Origin: Herbiconiux gentiana | Lineage (GTDB): Bacteria > Actinomycetota > Actinomycetes > Actinomycetales > Microbacteriaceae | Length of the DNA stretch: 64,000 nt | NCBI RefSeq assembly: GCF_024978135.1 | Contig: NZ_JANTEZ010000006.1 | Coordinates: 124,001-188,000, forward strand | Direction: 5' to 3' | Part shown: piece by piece, positions 1 through 9,647 of the stretch | Position numbering within the stretch: position 1 is the first letter of the stretch | Layout of the letters: every line of letters starts with the position of its first letter | Translations under genes and position numbers: made by a program | The notes under the pieces: generated by a model | Seen by the model: only the letters and a program-made list of their open reading frames with translations | Told to the model about the DNA's origin: nothing | The model's database searches: none

Positions 1-722
1 CCGAGCGGGAAGGCGACACCCGAGAAGACGAACACCAGCGGCAGGATGTAGAGCAGGATGCGCTGCTGGCGGTACATCGGGCTGGCCTTAGCCTCGGGCG
101 ACTGGTTCTTCGCCATGATCTGCAGCTGAGTGTAGAACTGCGACGCGGTCATCAGCACGACCATGAGGCCCGCGATGACCATGACCTGCCAGGGGCCCCC
201 GGCGTTGAATGAACCGATGAAGGTGTCATGCAGGGGAGCCACGCCGAACAGCGTGGCGTCACCGAACTGCTTGCCGAGGTTCGCATCGAGCGGGCCGACG
301 CCGGCCTGACCCTTCTGCGCATTGTTCAGCACCGAGAACAGGCTGAAGAAGATGGGCATCTGCAGCAGCAGCGGGAGACAGGAAGCCAGGGGATTCGTGC
401 CCGTCTTGCGGTAGAGCTCCATCGTCTCGCGCGACATCGCCTCGCGCGAGAACTGATCCTTCTTGCCGCGGTACTTGTCTTGGATCTTCTTCAGCTGCGG
501 TGCGACCTCGAGCATCTTGCGCTGACTCTTGATCTGACGTACGAAGATCGGGATGAGGGCGGCACGGACGACCAGCACCAGACCCACGATCGAGAGCACC
601 CAGGTCAGACCGGCGGCGGGGTCGAGACCGAAGAAGGTCCAGACGTAGTGCCAGGCGACCAGGATCAGCTCCACGACCCATTTGATGGGCCAGAGGATCG
701 TATCGAGAAGCGGGATTTCCAT
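1..722 (-). CDS. yidC: Membrane protein insertase YidC (C-terminus cut by window edge)
   Basis: YidC/Oxa1 family insertase, which places proteins in the cytoplasmic membrane alone or with SecYEG. The visible 240 codons start at ATG 722 (MEIPLLDTILWPIKWVVELI) and include the first membrane segment, the cytoplasmic helical hairpin rich in Lys/Gln (QIKSQRKMLEVAPQLKKIQD), the MPIFFSLFSVL membrane segment and a later segment. The reading frame runs off position 1, so the C-terminal tail is missing. It follows yidD by 9 bp in the leftward rpmH-rnpA-yidD-yidC run, the normal arrangement near bacterial origins. The early start keeps the family's short actinobacterial N-terminus, without the large periplasmic P1 domain of proteobacteria. 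Confidence 0.95.
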   Translation of the reverse strand, partial: MEIPLLDTILWPIKWVVELILVAWHYVWTFFGLDPAAGLTWVLSIVGLVLVVRAALIPIFVRQIKSQRKMLEVAPQLKKIQDKYRGKKDQFSREAMSRETMELYRKTGTNPLASCLPLLLQMPIFFSLFSVLNNAQKGQAGVGPLDANLGKQFGDATLFGVAPLHDTFIGSFNAGGPWQVMVIAGLMVVLMTASQFYTQLQIMAKNQSPEAKASPMYRQQRILLYILPLVFVFSGVAFPL

Positions 723-731
723 GGGGTGGGG

Positions 732-1043
732 TCAGCCCTTTCCGTGGCTAGCTGGTATGACGAAACCGAACGGCGTGAGCCGGTATCTCTGCCGGCGCGC
801 GGGAGGCACGTCGTCGACGCCGCCCTTCGCCCATGGGTGGCAGCGAGCGATGCGGTAGACGCCCATCGCCGAACCGACGACGACGCCCCGCTGCTGGATG
901 GCCTGCAGAGTGTAGGAGGAGCACGAGGGGTAGTAGCGGCAGACGTCTCCGTACAAGGGGGAGATCACCGCGCGGTAAGCGCGGAGCAGCAGCACCGCCA
1001 GATTGCGGGGGAGCAGTACGATCGCCGTCACCACTGACATCAT
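732..1043 (-). CDS. yidD: Membrane protein insertion efficiency factor YidD
   Basis: Small (103 aa) membrane-associated protein of the YidD/DUF37 family, thought to assist YidC-dependent insertion. The family core is visible: a hydrophobic N-terminus, then RAYRAVISPLYGDVCRYYPSCSSYTLQAI with the conserved cysteines, then the RCHPWAKGGVDDVP block. The start codon overlaps the rnpA stop by 4 bp, indicating translational coupling, and yidC starts 9 bp downstream. Start at ATG 1043. The family is well recognised from these motifs, although its exact mechanism is not settled. Confidence 0.95.
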   Translation of the reverse strand: MMSVVTAIVLLPRNLAVLLLRAYRAVISPLYGDVCRYYPSCSSYTLQAIQQRGVVVGSAMGVYRIARCHPWAKGGVDDVPPARRQRYRLTPFGFVIPASHGKG

Positions 1044-1384
1044 GCGAGTACTGATCCTTTGGTGAGAGAACGCGACAGTTCTTCGAAGAGTACGCCGTAA
1101 GGCTGTGACGCAGCTTCGGGCAGTGCGCGCACGACCACGTCGGTGCCCGGGGCGAGCGAGGGGAGCAGTGCGAAGCTCGCCGCCTTCAATCGGCGACGCA
1201 CGCGGTTGCGCACGACGGCGACGCCGACCGATTTCGCCACGATGAACCCGAAACGCGCATCCGACGACGAATCATCGGATGCGCGAATGTAGGTGACGGT
1301 GCTGGGACCGACGTACTTCTTGCCGCGACGCACGGTGCCGCGATAGTCGGCGCCCTGCGTGATGCGGTTGCTCTTGGCCAGCAC
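1040..1384 (-). CDS. rnpA: Ribonuclease P protein component
   Basis: Protein subunit of RNase P, which helps the catalytic RNA cleave 5' leaders of pre-tRNA. 114 aa, typical length. The N-terminal aromatic region (the GADYRGTVRRGKK stretch), the central strand and the conserved basic helix VGVAVVRNRVRRRLKAA (the RNR motif) are all visible. Start is GTG 1384, 14 bp after the rpmH stop. It overlaps yidD at its end. Co-transcription with rpmH from the promoter upstream of rpmH is likely. Confidence 0.96.
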   Translation of the reverse strand: MLAKSNRITQGADYRGTVRRGKKYVGPSTVTYIRASDDSSSDARFGFIVAKSVGVAVVRNRVRRRLKAASFALLPSLAPGTDVVVRALPEAASQPYGVLFEELSRSLTKGSVLA

Positions 1385-1398
1385 CGCGGGTCTGGGGC

Positions 1399-1536
1399 CT
1401 ACGCGGAGAGTTCGGTGCGACCCTTACGGCGCCGAGCCGAAAGGATCGAGCGGCCGGCACGGGTGCGCATGCGCAGACGGAAGCCGTGCACCTTGGCGCG
1501 GCGACGGTTGTTCGGCTGGAAGGTTCGCTTGCTCAT
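1399..1536 (-). CDS. rpmH: 50S ribosomal protein L34
   Basis: 45-residue ribosomal protein L34, starting [20 protein letters not shown] and ending in a basic tail ([11 protein letters not shown]). This matches the family's length and its conserved KRTFQPN...RMRTRAGR pattern. Start ATG 1536 is preceded by a GGAG-type ribosome site about 7 nt upstream. It is the first gene of the leftward rpmH-rnpA-yidD-yidC run. A near-consensus promoter lies about 90 bp upstream (1624-1652), next to DnaA boxes. Confidence 0.97.
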   Translation of the reverse strand: MSKRTFQPNNRRRAKVHGFRLRMRTRAGRSILSARRRKGRTELSA

Positions 1537-1623
1537 AATGATCTCCGGTGGGGCAGGCCTTCAGGGTGAACGCCCGGCTTAAGTAAGAGGTGCGGCTGCA
1601 AAACCACACAAGTCAACTGACTA

Positions 1624-1652
1624 AATCTACGGCCCAGAACGCCCGGGGTCAA
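1624..1652 (-). promoter_or_regulatory. Promoter of rpmH operon
   Basis: On the minus strand TTGACC (1652-1647), a 17-nt spacer and TAGATT (1629-1624) form a near-consensus housekeeping promoter reading toward rpmH. It lies about 20 bp from the DnaA-box pair at 1674-1694, so DnaA binding could affect it. Confidence 0.7.
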
Positions 1653-1673
1653 ACCGGCGGCGCAAAGGATCAA

Positions 1674-1694
1674 TTATCCACACGCTGTGGACAA
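1674..1694. promoter_or_regulatory. Pair of inverted DnaA boxes upstream of dnaA
   Basis: A perfect TTATCCACA at 1674-1682 (+) is followed 3 nt later by TGTGGACAA (1686-1694), the complement of TTGTCCACA. A third site with one mismatch (TGTGTATGA, 1699-1707) follows. They lie in the 322-bp rpmH-dnaA intergenic region (1537-1858), between the rpmH promoter and the likely dnaA promoter. Likely roles are dnaA autoregulation and a left arm of the origin. I see nothing else in that gap except the two promoters. Confidence 0.8.
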
Positions 1695-1732
1695 AATCTG
1701 TGTATGACACGCACCCCGTCAATACAGCGAAC

Positions 1733-1761
1733 TTGCCCTCTGTCGTGCCAGTAGTTAGCTT
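1733..1761 (+). promoter_or_regulatory. Candidate dnaA promoter
   Basis: TTGCCC (1733-1738), 17-nt spacer, TAGCTT (1756-1761), about 100 bp before the dnaA start and directly downstream of the DnaA boxes. It is the best-spaced pair in the gap. Other TAnnnT hexamers (1761, 1769) nearby make the exact choice uncertain. Confidence 0.45.
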
Positions 1762-1858
1762 AGATTCCTACAGTTACTAACAGCCGTCCCGGGGGCAGGA
1801 TGACGGCGCTGTCGAACGGAACGGTTCGACGAGACGAGCGCGTTCGACAGGAGTTCCA

Positions 1859-3319
1859 TTGGCAGACGGTGCCGCTTCCACGGAGGACAACTGGCGAACG
1901 GTCCTCCAGGTGCTGTCGACCGATGACCGGATCACCCCGCAGCTGAGGGGCTTCCTCGGCCTGGTGGTGCCGAAGGGCATCCTGGGCGGTTCGTTCTACC
2001 TCGAGGTGCCGAACGACTTCACCCGCGACATGCTCGAGCAACGGGTCCGTCCCTCCCTCCTCTCCGCGCTCGGCACCCTCGACGACGCGCTGGCGGTCTC
2101 GAACTTCTCGGTGGTCGTGAACCCCGACATCGACGACTACGACAGCGGCGCCGACAACCCCGCGCCCTCGGTGGCGGTCGACACGCGCGACGAGCTGACC
2201 CAGCCCGTCGTCACCTCGAGCTACGCCGAGTCGATCCCCCACGCTCAGGAGACCGTCGGCCCGGCTCGCAACAACGACACCCGGCTCAATCCCAAGTACA
2301 GCTTCGACAACTTCGTCATCGGCGGCTCGAACCGCTTCGCCCACGCGGCCGCGGTCGCCGTCGCCGAGGCGCCGGCCAAGGCTTACAATCCCCTCTTCAT
2401 CTACGGCGACTCCGGGCTCGGCAAGACCCACCTCCTGCACGCCATCGGGCACTACGCCATCTCCCTCTATCCCGGGGTGCGGGTGCGGTACGTCAGCTCC
2501 GAGGAGTTCACGAACGACTTCATCAACTCGATCGCCAACAACCGCGGCGCCGCGTTCCACAGCCGCTACCGCGACATCGACCTGCTGCTGATCGACGACA
2601 TCCAGTTCCTGCAGGGCAAGGCCGAGACGCAGGAGGCCTTCTTCCACACCTTCAACACCCTGCACGACCACAACAAGCAGGTGGTCATCACCTCCGACCT
2701 GCCGCCCAAGCACCTCACGGGCTTCGAAGACCGGATGCGCACGCGCTTCGAGTGGGGTCTGATCACCGACGTGCAGACCCCCGACCTCGAGACCCGCATC
2801 GCGATCCTGCGCAAGAAGGCGCAGAGCGAGCGGCTCCGGGTGCCCGACGACATCCTCGAGTTCATGGCCACCAAGGTCTCGAGCAATGTGAGGGAGCTCG
2901 AGGGCACGCTCATCCGCGTCACGGCCTTCGCGAGCCTGAACCGCACGCCCGTCGACATGCAGCTGGTGCAGACGGTGCTGAAAGACCTGATCACGCTCGA
3001 CGACGACAACGTCATCGCGCCGGTCGACATCATCAACCACACCGCCGAGTACTTCAAGCTCTCGGTCGACGACCTCTACGGCTCGAGCCGGTCGCAGGCG
3101 ATCGCCACAGCCCGGCAGATCGCGATGTACCTGTGCCGCGAGATGACGAGTCTGTCGCTGCCGAAGATCGGGCAGCTGTTCGGCGGTCGGGATCACACCA
3201 CGGTGATGTACGCCAACAACAAGATCGGCAAGCTGATGACCGAGAAGCGCTCGATCTACAACCAGGTCACCGAGATCTCGAACCGCATCAAGCACAACCA
3301 GCGCTACAAGAGCGCCTGA
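1859..3319 (+). CDS. dnaA: Chromosomal replication initiator DnaA
   Basis: Initiator ATPase that binds DnaA boxes and melts the origin. 486 aa. Domain I (about 1-90, with NWRTVLQVL), a variable acidic linker, then the AAA+ domain with Walker A GDSGLGKTH near residue 185, Walker B LLLIDDIQF near 240, and sensor and arginine-finger regions. The C-terminal DNA-binding domain ends in the DnaA signature LPKIGQLFGGRDHTTVMYA (about 430-450). The start is TTG 1859 with AGGAG 5 nt upstream, because no ATG/GTG gives the family N-terminus. DnaA boxes lie on both sides of the gene, so autoregulation is likely. Confidence 0.98.
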   Translation: MADGAASTEDNWRTVLQVLSTDDRITPQLRGFLGLVVPKGILGGSFYLEVPNDFTRDMLEQRVRPSLLSALGTLDDALAVSNFSVVVNPDIDDYDSGADNPAPSVAVDTRDELTQPVVTSSYAESIPHAQETVGPARNNDTRLNPKYSFDNFVIGGSNRFAHAAAVAVAEAPAKAYNPLFIYGDSGLGKTHLLHAIGHYAISLYPGVRVRYVSSEEFTNDFINSIANNRGAAFHSRYRDIDLLLIDDIQFLQGKAETQEAFFHTFNTLHDHNKQVVITSDLPPKHLTGFEDRMRTRFEWGLITDVQTPDLETRIAILRKKAQSERLRVPDDILEFMATKVSSNVRELEGTLIRVTAFASLNRTPVDMQLVQTVLKDLITLDDDNVIAPVDIINHTAEYFKLSVDDLYGSSRSQAIATARQIAMYLCREMTSLSLPKIGQLFGGRDHTTVMYANNKIGKLMTEKRSIYNQVTEISNRIKHNQRYKSA

Positions 3320-3683
3320 GAGCCGCCTGTCGACGTTTTCCACAGATTGTGAAAAAGATGTGGAGAAACCGGCTCAGGATGTTGAACACCGCCCCGATCG
3401 TGTGGAATCGTTCTCCGGCCGTTCAGGTCCCGTCCCTCGCTGTCACCATGTCATTCACACGGTGCCAACAACTCACACGGGTGTAGTTCCGCTCAGTGTC
3501 GAGCTTTAAACAGACTTATCCACATATCCACAGCGGTTAAGACTGTTAAAAATCCAACATTAATGAAAATCACATCCCACAACCTTGTGATTCGAGCCGG
3601 TCATGACGCGTCACAGCCGTCGTCGCCGCATGCGGATAACATGAATCCGACCAGAGGTCTCAAATGCCGACAGAGGTGACTGC
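3320..3683. other. oriC: Chromosomal replication origin oriC (dnaA-dnaN intergenic)
   Basis: The 364-bp gap holds many DnaA boxes: TTTTCCACA (3336-3344,+), TGTGAAAAA (3348-3356,-), TTATCCACA (3516-3524,+). One-mismatch sites are TGTGGAGAA (3359-3367), TCATTCACA (3451-3459) and ATATCCACA (3524-3532). An AT-rich block follows at 3533-3572. Location between dnaA and dnaN is the standard actinobacterial oriC position. No gene is present in the gap. Confidence 0.9.
3533..3572. other. AT-rich stretch, likely DNA unwinding element
   Basis: About 40 bp with many A/T bases (GGTTAA..GTTAAAAA..ATTAATGAAAAT) directly downstream of the 3516/3524 DnaA-box pair. This is conspicuous in a roughly 70% GC region. 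Position beside tandem boxes fits the unwinding element; assignment is inference. Confidence 0.6.
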
Positions 3684-4829
3684 GTGAAGTTCCAAGTAAA
3701 CCGAGACGTCTTCAGCGAAGCAGTGTCCTTCGCCGTGAAGCTGCTTCCTCAGCGCACCACGCTGCCGATCCTGAGCGGAGTGCTGATCGAGGCCACCGAC
3801 GACGGTCTCAAGCTGTCGTCCTTCGACTACGAGGTCTCGGCGCAGACGCAGATCGCCGCCGACATCGAGGAGCCGGGTGTCATCCTCGTCTCCGGTCGCC
3901 TGCTCTCCGACATCGCGAGTCGCCTGCCGAACGCACCCGTGCGCTTCAGCACCGAGGACTCGCGCATCGTCGTCAGCTGCGGCACCGCGCGCTTCACCCT
4001 GCTGAGCATGCCGGTCGAGGAGTACCCGACCCTGCCCCAGGTGGGCGCCGAGTCGGGGCTGCTCCCGGCCGAGCAGTTCGCCGCCGCGGTCTCGCAGGTC
4101 GCCGTGGCCGCCTCGCGGGACGACGTCACCCCGGTCATCACCGGTGTGCAGCTCGAGGTCAGCGAGAACAGCATCTCGCTCGTCGCCACCGACCGCTACC
4201 GCGTCGCCGTGCGCAACATCGACTGGGACTCCAACGACTCCGGCACGACCACCGCGACCGCGCTGGTGCCGGCACGCACCCTGCAGGAGGTCGGCAAGAC
4301 CTTCGGCAACGCGGGCACCATCTCGGTGGCCATCACCAACTCCGACGATCGCGAGCTGATCGCGTTCAAGAGCGACAAGAAGACCGTCACCACCCTGCTC
4401 ATCAAGGGCAACTTCCCTCCCGTGAAGCGCCTGTTCCCCGAGAGCGTCGACAACTATGCGGTGATCAACACCGCCGACCTGATCGAGGCGACCAAGCGCG
4501 TGTCCCTGGTGCTTGAGCGCGAAGCGGCGCTGCGGTTCACCTTCACGATCGACGGTGTGACCCTCGAGGCCATCGGCTCCGAGCAGGCGCAGGCCTCCGA
4601 GTCGATCGACGCGCTGCTCACCGGTCAGGACACGGTGGTCTCGCTGAAGCCCCAGTTCCTGCTCGACGGGCTGAGCGCGGTGCACTCGGAGTTCGTGCGC
4701 ATCTCGTTCACCAAGACCGACAACCCCAACAAGCCGGGGCCGGTGCTCATCACGAGCCAGTCGTCGAAGGACCAGCCCGGTTCCGACGACTACAAGTACC
4801 TGTTGCAGCCGAACCTGCTGCTGCGCTGA
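3684..4829 (+). CDS. dnaN: DNA polymerase III sliding clamp (beta subunit)
   Basis: Processivity clamp that forms a dimeric ring on DNA and is the docking site for polymerases and repair proteins. 381 aa with the three-fold clamp repeat. It begins MKFQVNRDVFSEAVSFAVKL and contains LPILSGVLIEA, the SGRLLSDIASRLP block and the C-terminal LLQPNLLLR variant of the usual MP(V/M)R(L/M) end. GTG start at 3684 with GAGGTGA upstream. It follows oriC. Proteins elsewhere in the window carry possible clamp-binding peptides (NucS C-terminus, AlkB-like N-terminus). Confidence 0.98.
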   Translation: MKFQVNRDVFSEAVSFAVKLLPQRTTLPILSGVLIEATDDGLKLSSFDYEVSAQTQIAADIEEPGVILVSGRLLSDIASRLPNAPVRFSTEDSRIVVSCGTARFTLLSMPVEEYPTLPQVGAESGLLPAEQFAAAVSQVAVAASRDDVTPVITGVQLEVSENSISLVATDRYRVAVRNIDWDSNDSGTTTATALVPARTLQEVGKTFGNAGTISVAITNSDDRELIAFKSDKKTVTTLLIKGNFPPVKRLFPESVDNYAVINTADLIEATKRVSLVLEREAALRFTFTIDGVTLEAIGSEQAQASESIDALLTGQDTVVSLKPQFLLDGLSAVHSEFVRISFTKTDNPNKPGPVLITSQSSKDQPGSDDYKYLLQPNLLLR

Positions 4830-4898
4830 GCCCGCTGCATCTGCTGCAGCAGCTCTGAACCACTCGACACCCGCGACATGACACAGAAGGAGACGGCC

Positions 4899-5786
4899 AT
4901 GGAGATCGGCCTCATCGGACTCGGCAAGATGGGCAACAACATGCGTGCCCGCCTCAAGAAGGCCGGCATCGGCGTGGTAGGCTACGACACCAACCCCGCC
5001 GTGAGCGACGTCGCCGACCTGGCCGCGCTCGCCGCCGCGCTCCCCGCGCCCCGCATCGTCTGGGTGATGGTGCCGGCTGGCAAGATCACCGACAGCGTGA
5101 TCGACGACCTGTCGAACGTGCTCGACGAGGGCGACCTCATCATCGACGGCGGCAACTCGAAGTGGACCGAGGACTTCAAGCACTCCGAGCTGCTCAGCCC
5201 CAAGGGCATCCAGTTCATGGATGCCGGAGTCTCGGGCGGCGTCTGGGGCCTCGAGAACGGCTACGGCCTGATGGTCGGCGGCACGGCCGAGATGGTCGAG
5301 CGCGCCATGCCCGTCTTCGACGCCCTGCGCCCCGAGGGCCCGCGGGCCGAGGGCTTCGTGCACGTCGGCGAGGTCGGCGCCGGCCACTACGCCAAGATGG
5401 TGCACAACGGTATCGAGTACGGCATGATGCAGGCCTATGCCGAGGGCTACGAGCTCCTCGACGCGAAGAAGGACATCATCAAGGACGTCACCGGCACCTT
5501 CAAAGCCTGGCAGCGCGGAACCGTCGTGCGCTCCTGGCTGCTCGACCTCCTCGTGCGCGCCCTCGAGGCCGACCCCGAGTTCGACCAGATCGAGGGCTAC
5601 GTCGAAGACTCCGGCGAGGGCCGCTGGACCCTCGAGGAGGCCATCGAGAACGCCGTGCCGATGCCCGCGATCAGCGCCGCGATCTTTGCCCGCTTCGTCT
5701 CGCGTCAGGACGACTCGCCCTCGATGAAGGCCGTCGCCGCCCTGCGCAACCAGTTCGGCGGCCACGCGGTCAAAGAGCTCGACTGA
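4899..5786 (+). CDS. gnd: 6-phosphogluconate dehydrogenase, decarboxylating (short type)
   Basis: Oxidative pentose phosphate enzyme converting 6-phosphogluconate to ribulose 5-phosphate with NAD(P) reduction. 295 aa, the short GndA/YqeC-type length rather than about 470. N-terminal Rossmann motif MEIGLIGLGKMGNNM, the substrate motif IIDGGNSKWTED, VSGGVWGLENGYGLMVGG and the catalytic lysine region HYAKMVHNGIEYGMMQA are visible. ATG 4899 is chosen over ATG 4878 because AAGGAG (4887-4892) sits 6 nt before it. Placement between dnaN and recF is the common actinobacterial arrangement. Confidence 0.95.
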   Translation: MEIGLIGLGKMGNNMRARLKKAGIGVVGYDTNPAVSDVADLAALAAALPAPRIVWVMVPAGKITDSVIDDLSNVLDEGDLIIDGGNSKWTEDFKHSELLSPKGIQFMDAGVSGGVWGLENGYGLMVGGTAEMVERAMPVFDALRPEGPRAEGFVHVGEVGAGHYAKMVHNGIEYGMMQAYAEGYELLDAKKDIIKDVTGTFKAWQRGTVVRSWLLDLLVRALEADPEFDQIEGYVEDSGEGRWTLEEAIENAVPMPAISAAIFARFVSRQDDSPSMKAVAALRNQFGGHAVKELD

Positions 5787-5803
5787 GCCGACCCGCCCAG
5801 GTC

Positions 5804-7015
5804 GTGATCGTCCGTCATCTCAGCCTCACCGACTTCCGCAACTACCGCACCGCGGAGGTCGCGCTGGAGCCGGGTGCGAACCTGTTCGTGGGGCGGAACG
5901 GTCAGGGCAAGACCAACCTCGTCGAGTCGCTGGGGTACCTCAGCACTCTCGGCTCGCACCGGGTCTCGAACGATCAGGCGCTCATCCGCGCGGGTGAGGA
6001 CGCCGCGATCGTTCGGGCCCGGCTCGAGCACGACGGCCGGGAGCTGCTGGTCGAGCTGCAGCTGAACCGCGCATCCGCCAACCGCGCCCAGGTCAACCGG
6101 GCGGCGATCAAGCCGCGCGAGCTGCCGCGGTACATCTCGACCGTGCTGTTCGCCCCCGAAGACCTGGCGCTGGTGCGCGGCGAGCCGTCGACCCGCCGTC
6201 GTTTCGTCGACGCGCTGCTCGGGGCAAAGGCACCGCGCCTGCTCGGGGTGTTCTCCGACTACGAGCGGGTGCTGAAGCAGCGCAACGCCCTGCTGAAGTC
6301 GGCACGGGCATCCGGTTTGAAGGATGCGAAGCTCACCACTCTCGAGCTCTGGAACGAGCGGCTGGTCGACCTGGGCGCCGAGATCATGGCCGAGCGCCTC
6401 GCGATCGTGGCCGCGCTCGGACCCTTCGTGCGCGAGGCCTACCAGGCCGTGGCGGGGTCGGATCAGGAGCCGACACTCGAGGTCGTGATGAGCGTGCTGT
6501 CCGAGCATCCGGAGACCGACACCGACGACAGCGGCGAGCCGGCCCCCTCGGTGGGTGCGGGGCTCAGCCGCGACGACCTGGCGGAGGCGTTTCGGGCCGC
6601 CCTCGACCGGGTCGCCCGGGCCGAGCGCGACCGGGGCATCACGCTGGTCGGCCCCCATCGCGACGACGTGCTGTTCCGGCTGAACACCCTCCCGGCCAAG
6701 GGGTACGCGAGCCACGGCGAGTCGTGGTCGTTCGCCCTCGCCCTGAAGCTGGCCTGCGCCGAACTGCTGCGGGCCGATTCGTCGACCGGCGACCCGATCG
6801 TCATCCTCGACGACGTGTTCGCCGAGCTCGACCAGCGCCGGCGGGGGCGGTTGGCGGATGCGGTGAAGGACTACCAGCAGGTGCTGATCACCGCGGCCGT
6901 CTACGACGACGTGCCCGAGGAGCTGACCGCCCACACGGTGCGCATCGAGGCCGGCGCGATCGTGGAGGCGGAGACGCCCGAAGCGGCGGAGACGCCAGAG
7001 GCCCCCGATGCCTGA
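5804..7015 (+). CDS. recF: DNA replication and repair protein RecF
   Basis: SMC-like ATPase that helps load RecA at gaps during recombinational repair. 403 aa. Starts VIVRHLSLTDFRNYRTAEVAL with Walker A GRNGQGKTN near residue 32. The ABC signature lies in the SHGESWSFALALKLA region, and Walker B is DPIVILDDVFAELD, all in family order. GTG 5804 is the only good start after the gnd stop; an in-frame open frame continuing upstream through gnd is accidental. The stop overlaps the dciA start by 8 bp. A short extra C-terminal EAETPEAAETPEA repeat is present. Confidence 0.96.
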   Translation: MIVRHLSLTDFRNYRTAEVALEPGANLFVGRNGQGKTNLVESLGYLSTLGSHRVSNDQALIRAGEDAAIVRARLEHDGRELLVELQLNRASANRAQVNRAAIKPRELPRYISTVLFAPEDLALVRGEPSTRRRFVDALLGAKAPRLLGVFSDYERVLKQRNALLKSARASGLKDAKLTTLELWNERLVDLGAEIMAERLAIVAALGPFVREAYQAVAGSDQEPTLEVVMSVLSEHPETDTDDSGEPAPSVGAGLSRDDLAEAFRAALDRVARAERDRGITLVGPHRDDVLFRLNTLPAKGYASHGESWSFALALKLACAELLRADSSTGDPIVILDDVFAELDQRRRGRLADAVKDYQQVLITAAVYDDVPEELTAHTVRIEAGAIVEAETPEAAETPEAPDA

Positions 7016-7517
7016 GCCCACCCGCCGCAACCCGGAATCGCAGAACGTCTACCTGCGGCTGAAGACCGCGTTCGGCGACCCGACGTCGCGGGCAGCCCGG
7101 TGGCGGGAGAAGAAGACGAGGGCCCGCGGCGACGACGAGGCGAGCGTGCCCTACGGGGTGGGTCGCGACCCGAAAGGCCTCGGCGACGTGATGTCGGGTC
7201 TCTCCAGCGAGCTCGGCTGGGGCTCGTCGCTCGCGAAGAGCGACCTGCTGCTGGCATGGACCGAGATCGCCGGCCCCGAGACCGCCGAGCACAGTCGTCC
7301 GATCGGCATCACCGACTCCGTGCTGACCGTGCAGTGCGACTCGACGGCCTGGGCGACGCAGCTGCGGCACATGCGTGTGCTGATCATGACGACGATCGCC
7401 CAGCGGTTCCCCGAGGCGGGTATCGAGTCCATTCGCTTCGAAGCCCCCCACGCCCCGTCGTGGAAACGGGGCTCCAGATCGATTCCAGGGCGGGGTCCTC
7501 GCGATACCTATGGCTGA
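7008..7517 (+). CDS. dciA: DciA-like helicase-associated protein (DUF721)
   Basis: DUF721 family protein, now linked to loading or operating the replicative helicase DnaB in bacteria without DnaC. 169 aa: a basic N-terminal extension (EKKTRARG), then the DUF721 core with LAKSDLLLAWTEIAGPETAEHS, LTVQCDSTAWATQLRHM and RFPEAGIESIRF. It overlaps recF by 8 bp and lies before gyrB, the usual position in this phylum (Rv0004 in Mycobacterium). Family assignment is strong; helicase role rests on the family. Confidence 0.9.
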   Translation: MPEPTRRNPESQNVYLRLKTAFGDPTSRAARWREKKTRARGDDEASVPYGVGRDPKGLGDVMSGLSSELGWGSSLAKSDLLLAWTEIAGPETAEHSRPIGITDSVLTVQCDSTAWATQLRHMRVLIMTTIAQRFPEAGIESIRFEAPHAPSWKRGSRSIPGRGPRDTYG

Positions 7518-7594
7518 CGGGGCAAATATGGTCACGCCCTCGGAGAAATCTCGTCTACGGGGCGTCTGAGCGCTTTTTCCCATCCCGGGTTTGA

Positions 7595-7600
7595 TAGAAT
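7595..7600 (+). promoter_or_regulatory. Candidate -10 element of gyrB
   Basis: TAGAAT preceded by TTGA, 52 bp before the gyrB start, in an otherwise GC-rich gap (7518-7652). No convincing -35 at 17 nt (GCTTTT). Confidence 0.4.
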
Positions 7601-7637
7601 TAAGGGTCGCCTGCCCGGCCGTTGGGCGCGGCACTGA

Positions 7638-9626
<1,989 letters not shown>

Positions 9627-9647
9627 CCCTTCGATCGAGACTGACAC

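Noticed and set aside
1760-3343. Long open frame on the minus strand opposite dnaA (527 aa).
   Set aside because: It mirrors dnaA in a high-GC gene, has an arginine/valine-rich composition with no domain, and dnaA is certain.
4843-4860. CTGCTGCAGCAG palindrome after dnaN as a terminator.
   Set aside because: Short self-complementary stretch with no T-run and a likely read-through to gnd; too weak.
3660-5765. 701-aa minus-strand frame opposite dnaN and gnd.
   Set aside because: Antisense shadow spanning two real genes; no motif or start context.
5162-5803. In-frame upstream extension of RecF through gnd.
   Set aside because: The RecF fold starts at VIVRHLSLTDF with GTG 5804; the extension is gnd read in another frame, not a fusion.
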